Below, in pieces: positions 27,698 through 37,020 of a stretch of 64,000 bases of DNA. This stretch comes from Paeniglutamicibacter psychrophenolicus (lineage in GTDB: Bacteria > Actinomycetota > Actinomycetes > Actinomycetales > Micrococcaceae). The first letter of the stretch is position 1, and each line of letters opens with the position of its first letter. The notes beneath the pieces were generated by a model that was not told where the DNA came from, searched no databases, and saw only the letters and a list, made by a program, of their open reading frames with translations. The translations under genes were made by a program, and so were the position numbers. The DNA is taken from positions 62,001-126,000 of the forward strand of contig NZ_JAUSSH010000013.1 of the NCBI RefSeq assembly GCF_030812255.1, read 5' to 3'.

Positions 27698-28162
27698 TTA
27701 GTCGCGGGTGTTGGCCGGGTTGTTGGGCAGCGAGTTGTAGAAGGTCAGACGGAACTTGCCGATCTGCACTTCCGAGCCGTTGGCCAAACGCACCGAGTCG
27801 ACCCGGTCGTTGTTGACGTAGGTCCCGTTCAGCGAACCGCTGTCCACGACGCTGAATCCGTTGGCGTCGCGAATGAACTTGGCATGCTTGCGCGAGACCG
27901 TGACGTCGTCGAGGAACACTGCGGCGTCCGGGTGGCGTCCAGCCTGGGTCACGTCCTGGTCCAGGAGGAAACGTGCGCCCTGGTTCGGTCCGGAGTGTGC
28001 GATCAGCAACGCGGAACCGTGCGGCAGTGCGGAAACGGCTGCGCGCTCTTCGGGGCTCAGGCCATAGAAAACTACAGGTTCCCGCGTTACCGGTGGCAAG
28101 GCAATTCCCGTAGTTTCGGTTGACGTCTCTTGCTGCTGGTTAGGCACCTGAGCTTCAGCCAT
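27698..28162 (-). CDS. garA: FHA-domain metabolic regulator GarA/OdhI
   Basis: A protein of 154 residues, starting at 28162 with GGAGG upstream. The N-terminal tail carries the phospho-acceptor pattern ETTG (Thr17/Thr18), equivalent to the ETT(S) site of GarA/OdhI. The FHA domain is at about 55-145 (QAGRHPDAAVFLDDVTVSRKHA, SLNGTYVNN). When unphosphorylated, GarA/OdhI inhibits 2-oxoglutarate dehydrogenase and affects glutamate metabolism; phosphorylation by PknB/PknG-type kinases relieves this through an intramolecular FHA-pThr contact. The PASTA kinase at 9954 is a candidate kinase. Confidence 0.93.
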   Translation of the reverse strand: MAEAQVPNQQQETSTETTGIALPPVTREPVVFYGLSPEERAAVSALPHGSALLIAHSGPNQGARFLLDQDVTQAGRHPDAAVFLDDVTVSRKHAKFIRDANGFSVVDSGSLNGTYVNNDRVDSVRLANGSEVQIGKFRLTFYNSLPNNPANTRD

Positions 28163-28206
28163 TTCCGGTCCTCCCAAAATTCTTTCTCGTAATTCCCTTT
28201 GGACGC

Positions 28207-28228
28207 TGCCCCACCCCAAATTGGGGCA
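28207..28228. promoter_or_regulatory. Inverted repeat upstream of garA
   Basis: TGCCCCA / TGGGGCA arms around 8 bases, centred about 55 bases upstream of the garA start. It could be an operator or a leader hairpin. No matching regulator is known to me. Confidence 0.3.
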
Positions 28229-28331
28229 ATCGTCCCATCACCAGATTAGCCTACTAGCCGCCAACGGGTTTTCGGGAATAACGTCGCAGTAAATCTCTGC
28301 AGTTGCGTGTTCGGCATGGGAGGATGCATTT

Positions 28332-29030
28332 ATGGCTGATTCCGAGAACCAAGCTCCGTCCACGACGAGGGCCTCGCGCAAATCCGACCCGAAGCCCCGG
28401 TGGGGCCTCCGCCTTGGACTCGGTGCCGCAGCACTGGTGTTGCTGGCAATTGTCTACTTTGTTGTACGCCTATTCCTGCCCGTTTGGTGGGCCACCCGAA
28501 TTGGAAATCAAACGCAGGGCTCGATCACCAGCGGGATCCTCCTTGGCCTCATCTACGGCTTTGTATTCACCTTTGTTCCGTTGCTCATTGCATGGCAGGC
28601 CCGGTACAAGAAAGTCTCATGGCCGTGGAAGTCCGTGATCGTGCTGGTGGCCGTCTTGGTGGCGATACCGAACCTGCTTACCCTGAGCATCTACGCAAAC
28701 TCCTCCAGCTCTGCCACCAAGGCCAGGACCATGATCGACACCAGCGCCACGTGGTTCCCGTCGTGGAGCATCGGCGGTGCAGTCGCCGGTTTGGTGCTGT
28801 TCGTGGGCATTGCCGCGTTCTGGCACCTGTGGCACTCGCGCGGCAAGAAGATCAAGGCCATGAAATCCGACATCAAGGCGCGGAGCACCGCTCAGGCGAC
28901 ATCCCCGAACCCCGAGTTGCCGAACACGCCGGGTCGCCCGGCTCCGGCCTCCGAGGCCGGCCAGGGTGAGGGGCAGCTTCCCACCTTGTCGCCGGACGAG
29001 CGCGCCGGCGACTCCAAGCCGTCCAGCTAA
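28332..29030 (+). CDS. Membrane protein, unknown
   Basis: A protein of 232 residues, starting behind GGGAGGATGCATTT. After a basic N-terminus it has four hydrophobic helices (about 25-48, 60-82, 93-115 and 136-160), then a basic Lys-rich stretch and a disordered Pro/Ala/Glu tail. This resembles the permease-like membrane proteins often found beside garA in Micrococcales. I do not recognise a defined family. It is divergent from garA. Confidence 0.65.
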   Translation: MADSENQAPSTTRASRKSDPKPRWGLRLGLGAAALVLLAIVYFVVRLFLPVWWATRIGNQTQGSITSGILLGLIYGFVFTFVPLLIAWQARYKKVSWPWKSVIVLVAVLVAIPNLLTLSIYANSSSSATKARTMIDTSATWFPSWSIGGAVAGLVLFVGIAAFWHLWHSRGKKIKAMKSDIKARSTAQATSPNPELPNTPGRPAPASEAGQGEGQLPTLSPDERAGDSKPSS

Positions 29031-29370
29031 CCGCCACGGCCCCCAGCCACACCCAAGGCGCCCCACCCGGCCTCTCCCCGTTGACGACGGTGAGTCGCAG
29101 GCGGTGGGGCGCCCTGCTGTTGCCCCTGCGGCGAGACTGCCACCACCCGCCGGCGTTCGCGTCGGCTCCCGGGCATCTGGAGGGAACCCTCCGGCCCTCG
29201 AGCCAAGACACCGGGGGAAACGGCCCGCACCCCAGCCAAACGCCAACAATCCAGCCGCGGGGCCCAAGGCAGGCGCCTCCGGGGCGTTGCGTGGGTGCTG
29301 GCAGTCCAAGCAGCGAATCGGAAACCCACAGAAGTGCCCGGAGGCGGCAAAACGTCCCCGGACATGGAAA
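29031..29370. other. Gene-free stretch with a long hairpin
   Basis: No gene is supported here. A stable stem at 29057-29113 (GGCGCCCCACC / GGTGGGGCGCC, large loop) probably ends the upstream membrane-protein transcript. The remainder is C-rich with nothing recognised. Confidence 0.5.
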
Positions 29371-29412
29371 AACCCCGGCAGTTCAACGCTACTTCGTTGA
29401 TCTGCCGGGGTT
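29371..29412 (-). terminator. Intrinsic terminator of tRNA-Pro
   Basis: AACCCCGGCAG / CTGCCGGGGTT, with an extended inner stem (TCAACG/CGTTGA), followed on the minus strand by a run of T. It lies just past the 3' end of the tRNA. Confidence 0.85.
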
Positions 29413-29420
29413 GTAACCGG

Positions 29421-29494
29421 TCGGGCTAGCGGGATTCGAACCCACGGCCTCCTGACCCCCAGTCAGGCGCGCTACCAAGCTGCGCCATAGCCCG
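29421..29494 (-). tRNA. tRNA-Pro (anticodon GGG)
   Basis: A 74-base cloverleaf. The acceptor stem CGGGCTA pairs with TAGCCCG and the discriminator base is A. The D-arm GCGCAGCTTGGTAGCGC is followed by the anticodon stem CCTGA/TCAGG with loop CTGGGGG (anticodon GGG), and the T-arm GTGGGTTCGAATCCC-type contains GGTTCGAATCC. CCA is not encoded. Confidence 0.95.
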
Positions 29495-29578
29495 GTTGCT
29501 TTCGCAGCCGTTCTCCCTCACTTTCGTGAAGGTGCCGTCTGCGAAAAGCTCCGTGATTACCCTACCCTATTTTTTCGA

Positions 29579-31114
29579 CTACTTCGAACGCTGGCGCTTT
29601 TCGCGCACCCGCATCGCCACTTCAATGGGCGTGCCTTCGAAGCCGAAGGTCTCACGAAGCCTGCGGGTAATGAACCTGCGGTACCCGGGATCCAGGAAAC
29701 CTGTGGTGAACAGCACAAAACGGGGTGGTCGCGAGGACACCTGGGTGCCGAAGAGAATACGTGGCTGCTTGCCTCCGCGCAGGGGGTGCGGGTGCGCCGC
29801 CACAAGCTCGCCCAGGAAGGTGTTGAGCTTGCCGGTGGAGATGCGCTTGTCCCAGGACTCCAGGGCCGTGTGCAGGGCGGGAACGAGCTTGTCCTTGTGC
29901 CATCCGGTCTTCGCCGAGATGTTCACCCGGGGTGCCCACTCCACGTGCGCCAGGTCGGTCTCGATCTCGCGCTCCAGGTAACGGCGGCGGTCGTCGTCCA
30001 TCAGGTCCCACTTGTTGAAAGCGAGCACCAGGGCACGGCCCGAATCGATGGTCATCTGCAGGATGCGCACATCCTGCTCGGAGAGGACCTCGTCCACCGC
30101 AACGAGCACGACGGCGACCTCGGCCTTTTCCAGGGCGGCCTGGGTACGCAGCGAGGCGTAGTAGTCCGAGCCCTGCGCCATGTGCTGGCGGCGGCGGATG
30201 CCGGCGGTGTCCACGAAGCGGAAGATCTCGCCGCCGAGTTCGACGAGCTCGTCGACCGGGTCGCGGGTGGTGCCGGCGAGGGTGTCAACGACCACGCGCT
30301 CGGAACCGGCCATCTTGTTCAGCAGCGAGGACTTGCCCACGTTCGGGCGGCCGATCAGCGCGATGCGGCGTGGGCCGCCGCGCGGGATGATGCCGCCGAA
30401 GGCGGAGAACTCGGGAAGCTTGGCCACCACGGCGTCCAGCAGGTCGGCCGCGCCGCGGCCGTGCAGGGCCGAGACCGGCCAGGGCTGGCCGAAGCCCAGG
30501 CCCCAGAGGAATGCGGCCTCGGATTCCTGGTTGAAGTCGTCGACCTTGTTGGCCACCAGCAGCACCGGCTTCTTTTTCCGGCGCAGCATCTTCACGACCG
30601 CCTCGTCGGTGGCGGTGGCGCCGACGCGGGAGTCCACGACGAAGAGGATGACGTCGGCCAGGTCGGCTGCGACCTCGGCTTGCTCGGCGACGCGGGCGTG
30701 GATGCCCTTGGCATCGTGTTCCCAGCCGCCGGTGTCAACGATGGTGAACTTCTTGCCCAGCCACTCGGCCTGGTAGGACACGCGGTCGCGGGTCACGCCC
30801 GGGACGTCCTCCACGACGGCCTCGCGGCGGCCCAGGATGCGGTTGACCAGCGTGGACTTGCCCACGTTGGGGCGCCCGATGATGGCCACGACCGGGGGGA
30901 TGACCTCGTCGGAGTCGTCGTCGAAGTCGTCGCCCAGGTGCGCCAGCAGTTCGGCGTCCTCCGGGTCCAGTTCGTAGTCGTCGAGGCCGGCCAGCAGCGC
31001 GGTGGCGCGTGCCTCGGCGTCCTCGTCGCTGATCTCGGCCAGGCGGTCGGCGATGTGGTCCTCGTTGAACGGGACGTATTCGGCGCCCTCGTCCGGAAGC
31101 AGGCTCTCACTCAT
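29579..31114 (-). CDS. der: Ribosome assembly GTPase Der (EngA)
   Basis: A protein of 511 residues. Two tandem Era-like G domains each show [10 protein letters not shown] (about 80 and 248), DTGGW or DTAGI, and NKVD/NKWD, followed by a KH-like domain (about 400-505). An acidic N-terminal extension of about 70 residues is typical of actinobacterial Der. It acts in 50S subunit maturation. It is the last protein gene of the parA-scpA-scpB-rluB-tyrA-cmk-der operon, 150 bases downstream of cmk, and is followed by tRNA-Pro. Confidence 0.96.
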   Translation of the reverse strand: MSESLLPDEGAEYVPFNEDHIADRLAEISDEDAEARATALLAGLDDYELDPEDAELLAHLGDDFDDDSDEVIPPVVAIIGRPNVGKSTLVNRILGRREAVVEDVPGVTRDRVSYQAEWLGKKFTIVDTGGWEHDAKGIHARVAEQAEVAADLADVILFVVDSRVGATATDEAVVKMLRRKKKPVLLVANKVDDFNQESEAAFLWGLGFGQPWPVSALHGRGAADLLDAVVAKLPEFSAFGGIIPRGGPRRIALIGRPNVGKSSLLNKMAGSERVVVDTLAGTTRDPVDELVELGGEIFRFVDTAGIRRRQHMAQGSDYYASLRTQAALEKAEVAVVLVAVDEVLSEQDVRILQMTIDSGRALVLAFNKWDLMDDDRRRYLEREIETDLAHVEWAPRVNISAKTGWHKDKLVPALHTALESWDKRISTGKLNTFLGELVAAHPHPLRGGKQPRILFGTQVSSRPPRFVLFTTGFLDPGYRRFITRRLRETFGFEGTPIEVAMRVREKRQRSK

Positions 31115-31264
31115 GGTGTGGTTCCTTTGCGTTGCGTGCCTCCACCAAACGCGGAAGCCGGTATCAATTCAAGCATGTCTCCCGCCCGCGCGTTTCGGTG
31201 CCTGGGCACCGCAGCCGCTGGCGGGGATGGTGTGATCCGTTGGTGCTGGATCGAAGTGGTGGAG

Positions 31265-31927
31265 CTAGGCGGCCTGGGCCTTGATGGCTTCGAGGACGGT
31301 TGCAACCGTTTGCTCGAAGTCCAGGTCCGAGGAGTCCACGGTCACGACGCCGTCGGCGGCGACCTGGAAGTTGACCACGGTCGAGTCCTTGGCGTCGCGG
31401 GCGAGCACCTGGGCCTCGAGCTCGGCGGCGGACTGGGTGCCGCCCAGCTGCAGCCCGCGGCGGCGCAGGCGTGCCTCCTCGGAGGCGGTGAGCAGGATGC
31501 GGGCTTCCGCGTCGGGTGCCACCACGGTGGTGATGTCCCGGCCCTCGGCCACGATGCGCGGGTGCGCCGCGATGATGGCGCGCTGGCGTGCCACCAGCTC
31601 CGCGCGTGCCTCCAGGTTCGTCGCGACGGCCGAGACGGCCGCGGAGACGAACGGCTCGCGGATCGCCTCGGTCACGTCGGCGCCGTGGATCGTCACCTTC
31701 TCCACGTCGGGATCGGTGGAGATGAACAGGTCGGCGGCCTTCACCGCCGCGGCGACCGCGGCGGCATCGGTCAGGTCGGTGCCGGCATCCAGCGCATGCC
31801 AGGTCACGGCGCGGTACATCGCACCGGTGTCCAGGTACGCGGCGCCCAGGCGGCGGGCGGCCTCCTTGGAGACCGAGGACTTGCCGCTTCCGGAGGGGCC
31901 GTCGATGGCCACCGTGATTTTCTGCAT
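31265..31927 (-). CDS. cmk: Cytidylate kinase
   Basis: A protein of 220 residues. Walker A GPSGSGKSS is at 10-18, then the LDTGAMYRAVTW CMP-binding region and RDITTVVAPDA. It phosphorylates CMP/dCMP to the diphosphates. The start overlaps the tyrA stop in TAATG, so translation is coupled. The der gene follows. The cmk-der pairing is a conserved actinobacterial arrangement. Confidence 0.95.
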   Translation of the reverse strand: MQKITVAIDGPSGSGKSSVSKEAARRLGAAYLDTGAMYRAVTWHALDAGTDLTDAAAVAAAVKAADLFISTDPDVEKVTIHGADVTEAIREPFVSAAVSAVATNLEARAELVARQRAIIAAHPRIVAEGRDITTVVAPDAEARILLTASEEARLRRRGLQLGGTQSAAELEAQVLARDAKDSTVVNFQVAADGVVTVDSSDLDFEQTVATVLEAIKAQAA

Positions 31928-33030
31928 TACTGCGCAACCTTCCAGCCAAGTGCACTAAGCACTGTGATCAATTCTTCGCGACGTCCCGGGATGACCGAGA
32001 CGTCGACCAGGCCGACCTGGTGGCCGGCGGAGTGTTCGACCCGAAGGTCCTCGACGTTGATGCCGGCATCCCCGATGTCGGCCAGCAGCTTGGCAACCTG
32101 CCCGGGCTTGTCCTTCACCACGACGGTGACCAGCGCGAAGGCCTGCGGCGGGGCGCCGTGCTTGCCCGGGATCCGCGCCTGCCCGGCGTTGCCCTCCCCC
32201 ATCAGCTGGGCGAGGTCCAGCAGCGCTCCGGAGGCCGTCGGGTCCGAGAGGGTGGCGACAATCCGGTCCAGGTCCTCGCGCATGCCGCGCAGGATCGGGA
32301 CCAGGGCCCCGGCGTTGTGGCTGAGGATCTGGATCCACAGCTTCGGGTCCGAGGCCGCGATCCGGGTGGTGTCGCGCAACCCGTTGCCGGCCAAGGCCAG
32401 CGAGTGGCCCGGGGCGTTGAGCAGCCGCGAGGCGATCAGCGAGGAGGCTACCTGCGGGAAGTGCGAGATCAGGGCGACCGAGGCGTCGTGGTCCTGCGCG
32501 TTCATGCGCGCGACCGTGGCGCCCAGGTCGATGGCCAGCGCCTCGGCGGTCTTCACCGAGTCGCCGCGCGATCCCGCGTGCGCGCAGATCACCCACGGCA
32601 TCGAGGTGAACAGCTCCCCGCGGGCCGAGGCCGGGCCGGAGCGTTCGCGCCCGGCCATCGGGTGGGTGCCCACGTAGCGGGCCAGGTGCTCGTCGGTGAT
32701 GCGTGCATCGGCACGCACCGCCTCCAGGATCGAGCCCTTGACGGAGGCGATGTCCACCACGGCGGACATCGGGTACTCCAGCAACGCCTCGGTGACCACG
32801 GCGGCGGTGACATCCGGCGGCGCGGCGACCACCACGAGCTCGGGGGCCAGCGGGCGCCCCGGGACGTGGATGGTGCCGGCGCCAATGTCCTGTGCGACGG
32901 TTTGCGCGCTGGGCGAGGGATCGACAAGCCAGACGTTCAGTCCGCGCTGGCTCAGCCCCAGCCCGACGCTGGTGCCCAGCAGCCCGGTGCCGATGACCAG
33001 GATCGGTCCGGCCAGGTGCGTGGTGGGCAT
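31927..33030 (-). CDS. tyrA: Prephenate dehydrogenase
   Basis: A protein of 367 residues, starting at the ATG at 33030. The N-terminal Rossmann motif is VIGTGLLGTSVGLGL (about 12-26), then the substrate region GTHPMAGRERSG, and a C-terminal ACT-like regulatory domain (about 290-365, KDKPGQVAKLLADIGDAGIN). It oxidatively decarboxylates prephenate to 4-hydroxyphenylpyruvate for tyrosine synthesis. The ACT domain suggests tyrosine feedback. It lies 4 bases after rluB. Confidence 0.92.
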   Translation of the reverse strand: MPTTHLAGPILVIGTGLLGTSVGLGLSQRGLNVWLVDPSPSAQTVAQDIGAGTIHVPGRPLAPELVVVAAPPDVTAAVVTEALLEYPMSAVVDIASVKGSILEAVRADARITDEHLARYVGTHPMAGRERSGPASARGELFTSMPWVICAHAGSRGDSVKTAEALAIDLGATVARMNAQDHDASVALISHFPQVASSLIASRLLNAPGHSLALAGNGLRDTTRIAASDPKLWIQILSHNAGALVPILRGMREDLDRIVATLSDPTASGALLDLAQLMGEGNAGQARIPGKHGAPPQAFALVTVVVKDKPGQVAKLLADIGDAGINVEDLRVEHSAGHQVGLVDVSVIPGRREELITVLSALGWKVAQ

Positions 33031-33034
33031 GTGG

Positions 33035-34102
33035 CTACATCCCCACCATTGCCAGCAGGTGCCCGACTTCCTGCTTGCCCAGCGGGCGGATGGTGCCCTG
33101 CTTCTGGTCGCCCAGGCGGATCGGGCCGACCTGGACACGGACCAGGCGGGTCACCGGGAAGCCGACCTCTTCGAAGAGGCGGCGCACGATGCGGTTGCGC
33201 CCGGAGTGCAGGATGACCTCCACGAGCACGTGCCCGGGGGTGGAGTCGATCAGGCGGAAGGAATCGACGGACTGCCAGCCGTCCTCCAGCTTGATGCCCT
33301 TCTTCATCTGCGCGCCGATGCCCGAAGGCAACGGGCCGCGGACCTGCACCAGGTAGGTCTTGGGGACCTCGTGGGACGGGTGGGCCAGCCGGTTGGCGGC
33401 CTCCCCGTCGTTGGTCAGGATCAGCAGGCCCTCGGTCTGGTAGTCCAGCCGGCCCACGTGGAAGAGGCGTGTCTGGCCCTGCTTGCGCAGGTAGTCCGCG
33501 ATGCACTTGCGGCCCTCGGGATCCTCCATGGTGGAGACCACGTTGCGCGGCTTGTTGAAGACGAAGTACTGCATGTCCGCATTCAGCTGCAGGCGCATGC
33601 CGTCCACGTGCACGGAGTCCTGCTCGGGGTCGATGCGGATGCCGGGTTCGGTGATGAGCACGCCGTTGACCTCGACGCGGCCGTTGGCGATCATTTCCTC
33701 GCAGACGCGGCGCGAGGCCACCCCGGCGTTGGCCATGACCTTCTGCAGGCGCACGCCCTCGAGGTCCGAGTGCGCGGCGGCCGCCTGCGCCCGCTGGGTC
33801 GGCCTGGTGCGCTCGGCGTTGACCGGGCCCAGGTTCTTGCCGAAGCGTTCCTTGCCGAAGGCCTGGGGGCCGCCGTACTTCTTCTTGCCCGGGGCCCCGG
33901 CCTTCTTGGACTGCTTCGGGCCGCCGTGGGCCTTGGACCAGGACCCGGCCGAGGACTCGGTGCCGCGCTCCGAGCCGGATCGCGGGGTGGATGAGCGTGG
34001 GTTTTGGTCGGAACGGCCAGCACCGGTTGCTCCGCGGCCGCGGCCGTTGCCGGAGCCTTGTGGGCGCTGGTTGCCGCGGCCTGGGCGGGATCCCTGGGTC
34101 AT
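33035..34102 (-). CDS. rluB: 23S rRNA pseudouridine synthase (RluB/RsuA family)
   Basis: A protein of 355 residues. A basic, disordered Arg/Gly/Ser-rich N-terminal extension (about 1-115) precedes an S4 RNA-binding domain (about 117-165, VRLQKVMANAGVASRRVCEE) and the catalytic domain with the invariant Asp in HVGRLDYQTEGLLILTNDG. The C-terminal motif is SGRNRIVRRLFE. The extension is longer than in proteobacterial RluB but usual in actinobacteria. AAGGACAG at the start overlaps the scpB stop region. Confidence 0.93.
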   Translation of the reverse strand: MTQGSRPGRGNQRPQGSGNGRGRGATGAGRSDQNPRSSTPRSGSERGTESSAGSWSKAHGGPKQSKKAGAPGKKKYGGPQAFGKERFGKNLGPVNAERTRPTQRAQAAAAHSDLEGVRLQKVMANAGVASRRVCEEMIANGRVEVNGVLITEPGIRIDPEQDSVHVDGMRLQLNADMQYFVFNKPRNVVSTMEDPEGRKCIADYLRKQGQTRLFHVGRLDYQTEGLLILTNDGEAANRLAHPSHEVPKTYLVQVRGPLPSGIGAQMKKGIKLEDGWQSVDSFRLIDSTPGHVLVEVILHSGRNRIVRRLFEEVGFPVTRLVRVQVGPIRLGDQKQGTIRPLGKQEVGHLLAMVGM

Positions 34103-34111
34103 GATCTGTCC

Positions 34112-34795
34112 TTATGTTGTTTCGTGGTTCGCCGATTGCCAGGGCGAATCAACGTCGTAGTCGTCGATGTCACCCACTCCGGGAAGATGCGGGGAGATCC
34201 TGGGCAGCTCGGAGATACTGCCCAGTCCCAATCTTTCCAGAAAGTACGAGGTGGTCTGATACAACGTGGCACCACTTTCACCGTCGTCGGGTGCTTCGTG
34301 GATCAGCCCGCGCGTGAGTAAGGTGCGCACCACCGAATCGACGTTGACCCCGCGAATCGCCGCGATCCTGCCGCGGGAGACCGGTTGCCGGTAGGCGATC
34401 ACTGCCAAAGTTTCCAGCGCTGCCTGGGTAAGTCTTGCCGTTTGGCCGTCGATGACGAAGCGTGAAACGAAGGGAGCAAATTCACGTCGGGAGAAGATGC
34501 GCCAGCCGCCGGCCAATTCACGCAGCTCAAAACCGCGTGGTGTATCCCCACCATCATACTGTGCCCGCAGCTTTTCAAGGGCCGCTGTGACGCGTTCCTC
34601 ACCGACCTCGAGCACGCGGGCGAGGTGGCCGGCGGAGATCGGTTCGTCGATGACCATCAGCACCGCCTCGATGCCCGCTTCCAGTCCCCCGGGCAGCGAA
34701 TCAACGGAGCCTTGGCCCTCGGCGGCCTCCCGCGGCGGGGCCGGGGCCGGTGCGGCGGGGTGTGCCGGGGCCGGGGCGGTGACGGGTTCGTTCAT
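34112..34795 (-). CDS. scpB: Segregation and condensation protein B
   Basis: A protein of 227 residues. A Pro/Ala-rich N-terminus (about 1-30) is followed by tandem winged-helix domains (GLEAGIEAVLMVIDEPIS; LTQAALETLAVIAYRQPVSR; SVVRTLLTRGLI). It is the dimeric partner of ScpA in the SMC condensin complex. The start overlaps the scpA stop (ATGA). Confidence 0.95.
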   Translation of the reverse strand: MNEPVTAPAPAHPAAPAPAPPREAAEGQGSVDSLPGGLEAGIEAVLMVIDEPISAGHLARVLEVGEERVTAALEKLRAQYDGGDTPRGFELRELAGGWRIFSRREFAPFVSRFVIDGQTARLTQAALETLAVIAYRQPVSRGRIAAIRGVNVDSVVRTLLTRGLIHEAPDDGESGATLYQTTSYFLERLGLGSISELPRISPHLPGVGDIDDYDVDSPWQSANHETT

Positions 34796-35706
34796 GGTTC
34801 TTCCCCCTGTGCGGGTGGTGCCAACGTGGCGGATGTCTCGGAGTCGATGCCGGGCCCGGGCCCGTATTCCTCGTGCAGTGCGGCCGGATCCCAGTCGGTG
34901 TCGGCCGCCAGCCAGCGCACGGCCAGTTCCTGGAGCGGCGCATCCTGCGAAAAGGCGATGACCTGCTCGCGGTACATCTCCAGCAGGGCCAGGAAACGGG
35001 CGACGACCACCAGGTGGCTGGCGGCGTCCGCGACCAGCTCGCCAAACACCAGGGTCCCGCGCTCCTTGAGCATCGAGGCCAGGATGGCGGCCTGCTCGCG
35101 CACCGAGACGTTGCCGCCGTGCAGGTGCGCAATGCCGACCTCGGTGGGCTCGGGCGCCTTGGGCGCCAGCGCCGCGACGGCCAGTTGGGCCAGCTCCCCC
35201 GGGGTGGTCTTGAAAAGCAGTTCCGGCAGCAGTGCGGCAAAGTGCGCCTCGAGCCCCGCCTGGCGCGGGAAGCTGGCGGCCTCCTCGAGCAGCTTTTCGG
35301 AGATCCAGCCGGCGGCGTGCTTGAACGCCTTGTACTGCAGCAACCGGGCGAAGAGCAGGTCGCGGGCCTCGAGCAGCGCCATGTCCTCGTCGGACTCGGC
35401 ATCGGTGTTCGGCAGCAGGCGGGCGGCCTTCAGGTCCAGCAGCGTGGAGGCGATGACCAGGAACTCGGTGGTCTCATCCAGCGCCTTGGCGCCTCCGCGG
35501 GCCTGGAGGGCCTTGAGGTAGGCGATGAACTCGTCGGTGACCTCGGCCATCGCGATCTGGGTGATGTCCATCTCGCGCTTGGCGATCAGCGAGAGCAACA
35601 GGTCGAAGGGACCGGTGAAGTTTTCCAGCGAAACCCGAAAGCCACCGGCCGGTTCCTTCTCGGGGACCGGCGCGGTGGCCAGGGGGTCGGCGGCGGGTGC
35701 CGTCAT
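34792..35706 (-). CDS. scpA: Segregation and condensation protein A (kleisin)
   Basis: A protein of 304 residues. The kleisin N-terminal helix region shows FTGPFDLLLSLIAKREMDI near residues 30-48, then VTDEFIAYL and LVIASTLLDLKAARLLP. The C-terminal winged helix is around 215-265. It bridges SMC heads with ScpB for chromosome compaction. Its start overlaps the parA stop in TAATG. Confidence 0.95.
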   Translation of the reverse strand: MTAPAADPLATAPVPEKEPAGGFRVSLENFTGPFDLLLSLIAKREMDITQIAMAEVTDEFIAYLKALQARGGAKALDETTEFLVIASTLLDLKAARLLPNTDAESDEDMALLEARDLLFARLLQYKAFKHAAGWISEKLLEEAASFPRQAGLEAHFAALLPELLFKTTPGELAQLAVAALAPKAPEPTEVGIAHLHGGNVSVREQAAILASMLKERGTLVFGELVADAASHLVVVARFLALLEMYREQVIAFSQDAPLQELAVRWLAADTDWDPAALHEEYGPGPGIDSETSATLAPPAQGEEP

Positions 35707-36614
35707 TACGGGGCGCCGCCACGGGCGATCAGTTCCTTGGCCAGCTGGCGGTATGCCTCGGCGCCGGGGTGGTTGGTCGCGTAGGACGTGATCGGCTCGG
35801 CCGCCACGTTGGCGTCGGCGAACTTGATGGTCCGGCGGATCACGGTCTCGAAGACGGTGTCCCCGAACGCCTCGACCAGCCGTCCCACGACCTCGCGGCC
35901 GTGGAGCGTGCGCGGGTCGTACATCGTGGCCAGCACCCCGTCGATGGACAGTGCCGGGTTCAACCGGTCCTGGACCTTCTCGATGGTTTCGACCAGCAGT
36001 GCCACGGCGCGCAGCGCGAAGAACTCCGCGGTCAGCGGGATGATCACGCCGTGGGCGGCGGTCAGCGCGTTGACGGTGAGCAGTCCCAGGGACGGCTGGC
36101 AGTCGATGAGCACGATGTCGTAGTCGTCGGTGACCGAGCGCAGCGCGCGTTCGAGGACCTGCTCGCGGGCGACCTCGTTGACCAGCTGGACCTCGGCGGC
36201 CGAGAGGTCGATGTTGGCCGGCAGCAGATCGACGTTTTCCACGTCGGTGGTGATGATGGCGTCACGGATCGTGGTCTTGCGGTCCATCAGGACGTTGTAG
36301 ACGGTGACGTCCAGCTCGTGCGGGTTGGTCCCGAAGCCGGCGGACAGCGCGCCCTGCGGGTCGAAGTCGACCAGCAGCACCTTGCGGCCGTACTCGGCCA
36401 GCGCCGCGGCCAGGTTGATGGTGGAGGTCGTCTTGCCGACCCCGCCCTTCTGGTTGACCATGGCGATCACGCGGGCCGGGCCGTGGGATTCCAGGGGCAA
36501 GGGCTCGGGGAAAATCGTCATCGGGCGACCCGTGGGCCCCAAGGGGGTTGGCTCCTTGAGCAAACCCGCGCCTCGCGACTTGCTGCCCTGTTCCTCGCTC
36601 ACGGTATGAACCAC
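35706..36614 (-). CDS. parA: Chromosome-partitioning ParA-type ATPase (operon with scpA/scpB)
   Basis: A protein of 302 residues with a GTG start at 36614 (a GTG at 36602 is an alternative). Walker A NQKGGVGKTTST is near 54, Walker A' DFDPQGALS near 87, and Walker B IVLIDCQPSLGLLT near 155. The pairing with scpA/scpB is conserved across actinobacteria (Rv1708-Rv1710), where it is separate from the oriC-linked parAB. In the family order xerD lies upstream; here a ~20 kb block separates them. Confidence 0.93.
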   Translation of the reverse strand: MVHTVSEEQGSKSRGAGLLKEPTPLGPTGRPMTIFPEPLPLESHGPARVIAMVNQKGGVGKTTSTINLAAALAEYGRKVLLVDFDPQGALSAGFGTNPHELDVTVYNVLMDRKTTIRDAIITTDVENVDLLPANIDLSAAEVQLVNEVAREQVLERALRSVTDDYDIVLIDCQPSLGLLTVNALTAAHGVIIPLTAEFFALRAVALLVETIEKVQDRLNPALSIDGVLATMYDPRTLHGREVVGRLVEAFGDTVFETVIRRTIKFADANVAAEPITSYATNHPGAEAYRQLAKELIARGGAP

Positions 36615-36705
36615 GCTTCCGTTCGTTGTGCGATCTGTTTGACTACTTCAATCAAGGGTATAGGTTGCGCACCGGGCTTTGCCCAATCGGCTGCACGGCG
36701 AGCCT

Positions 36706-37020
36706 TTACCTTGAAGTTGAAGTCCAATGTTCGGTGCATGGTGTTTCCGGGGCACCTCTGCGCTGGCCGTTTTCCGCGGCCCGGGCCATGCACTGCGCCC
36801 AGGCGGCGTGCTCGGCGCCCGGCACCTCGTCGATGAACCGCACCAGCCTCGCCCGCCGCTTCCCGGGGTCGGCATAGCCCCCGGTGCCGGCCGCACAGGA
36901 GAATCCCTCGTGGCGCATCCGTTCGGCGGTGCTGCGGTAATTCAGCCACTTGGCATGGAATTGCCCGATCTGCGCCAACCCTCCGACGAGCATGATCAGC
37001 GCCCCGAGTCCCGCGGTCAC
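36706..37020 (-). pseudogene. DUF4231 protein remnant (N-terminus missing)
   Basis: A 104-codon frame from a GTG at 37020. It begins directly inside a membrane helix (TAGLGALIMLVGGLAQIGQF), followed by KWLNYRSTAERMRHE, a GYADP turn and RLVRFIDEVPGAEHAAW. This is the C-terminal half of DUF4231 proteins (second helix, YRSTAE motif, final helix). The first helix and N-terminal residues expected of the family are absent upstream, where the frame has no similar coding sequence. DUF4231 is a two-helix membrane domain often linked to conflict systems. It is probably a decayed gene marking the edge of the accessory block; expression as a short protein cannot be excluded. Confidence 0.6.

Noticed and set aside
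29786-32677. A 963-codon plus-strand frame opposite der, cmk and tyrA
   Set aside because: Antisense shadow of three well-recognised genes, with no motif of its own.
35706-36614. parABS origin-proximal partition locus
   Set aside because: There is no parB and no GTTTCACGTGAAAC-type parS site. The gene is the scpAB-linked ParA.
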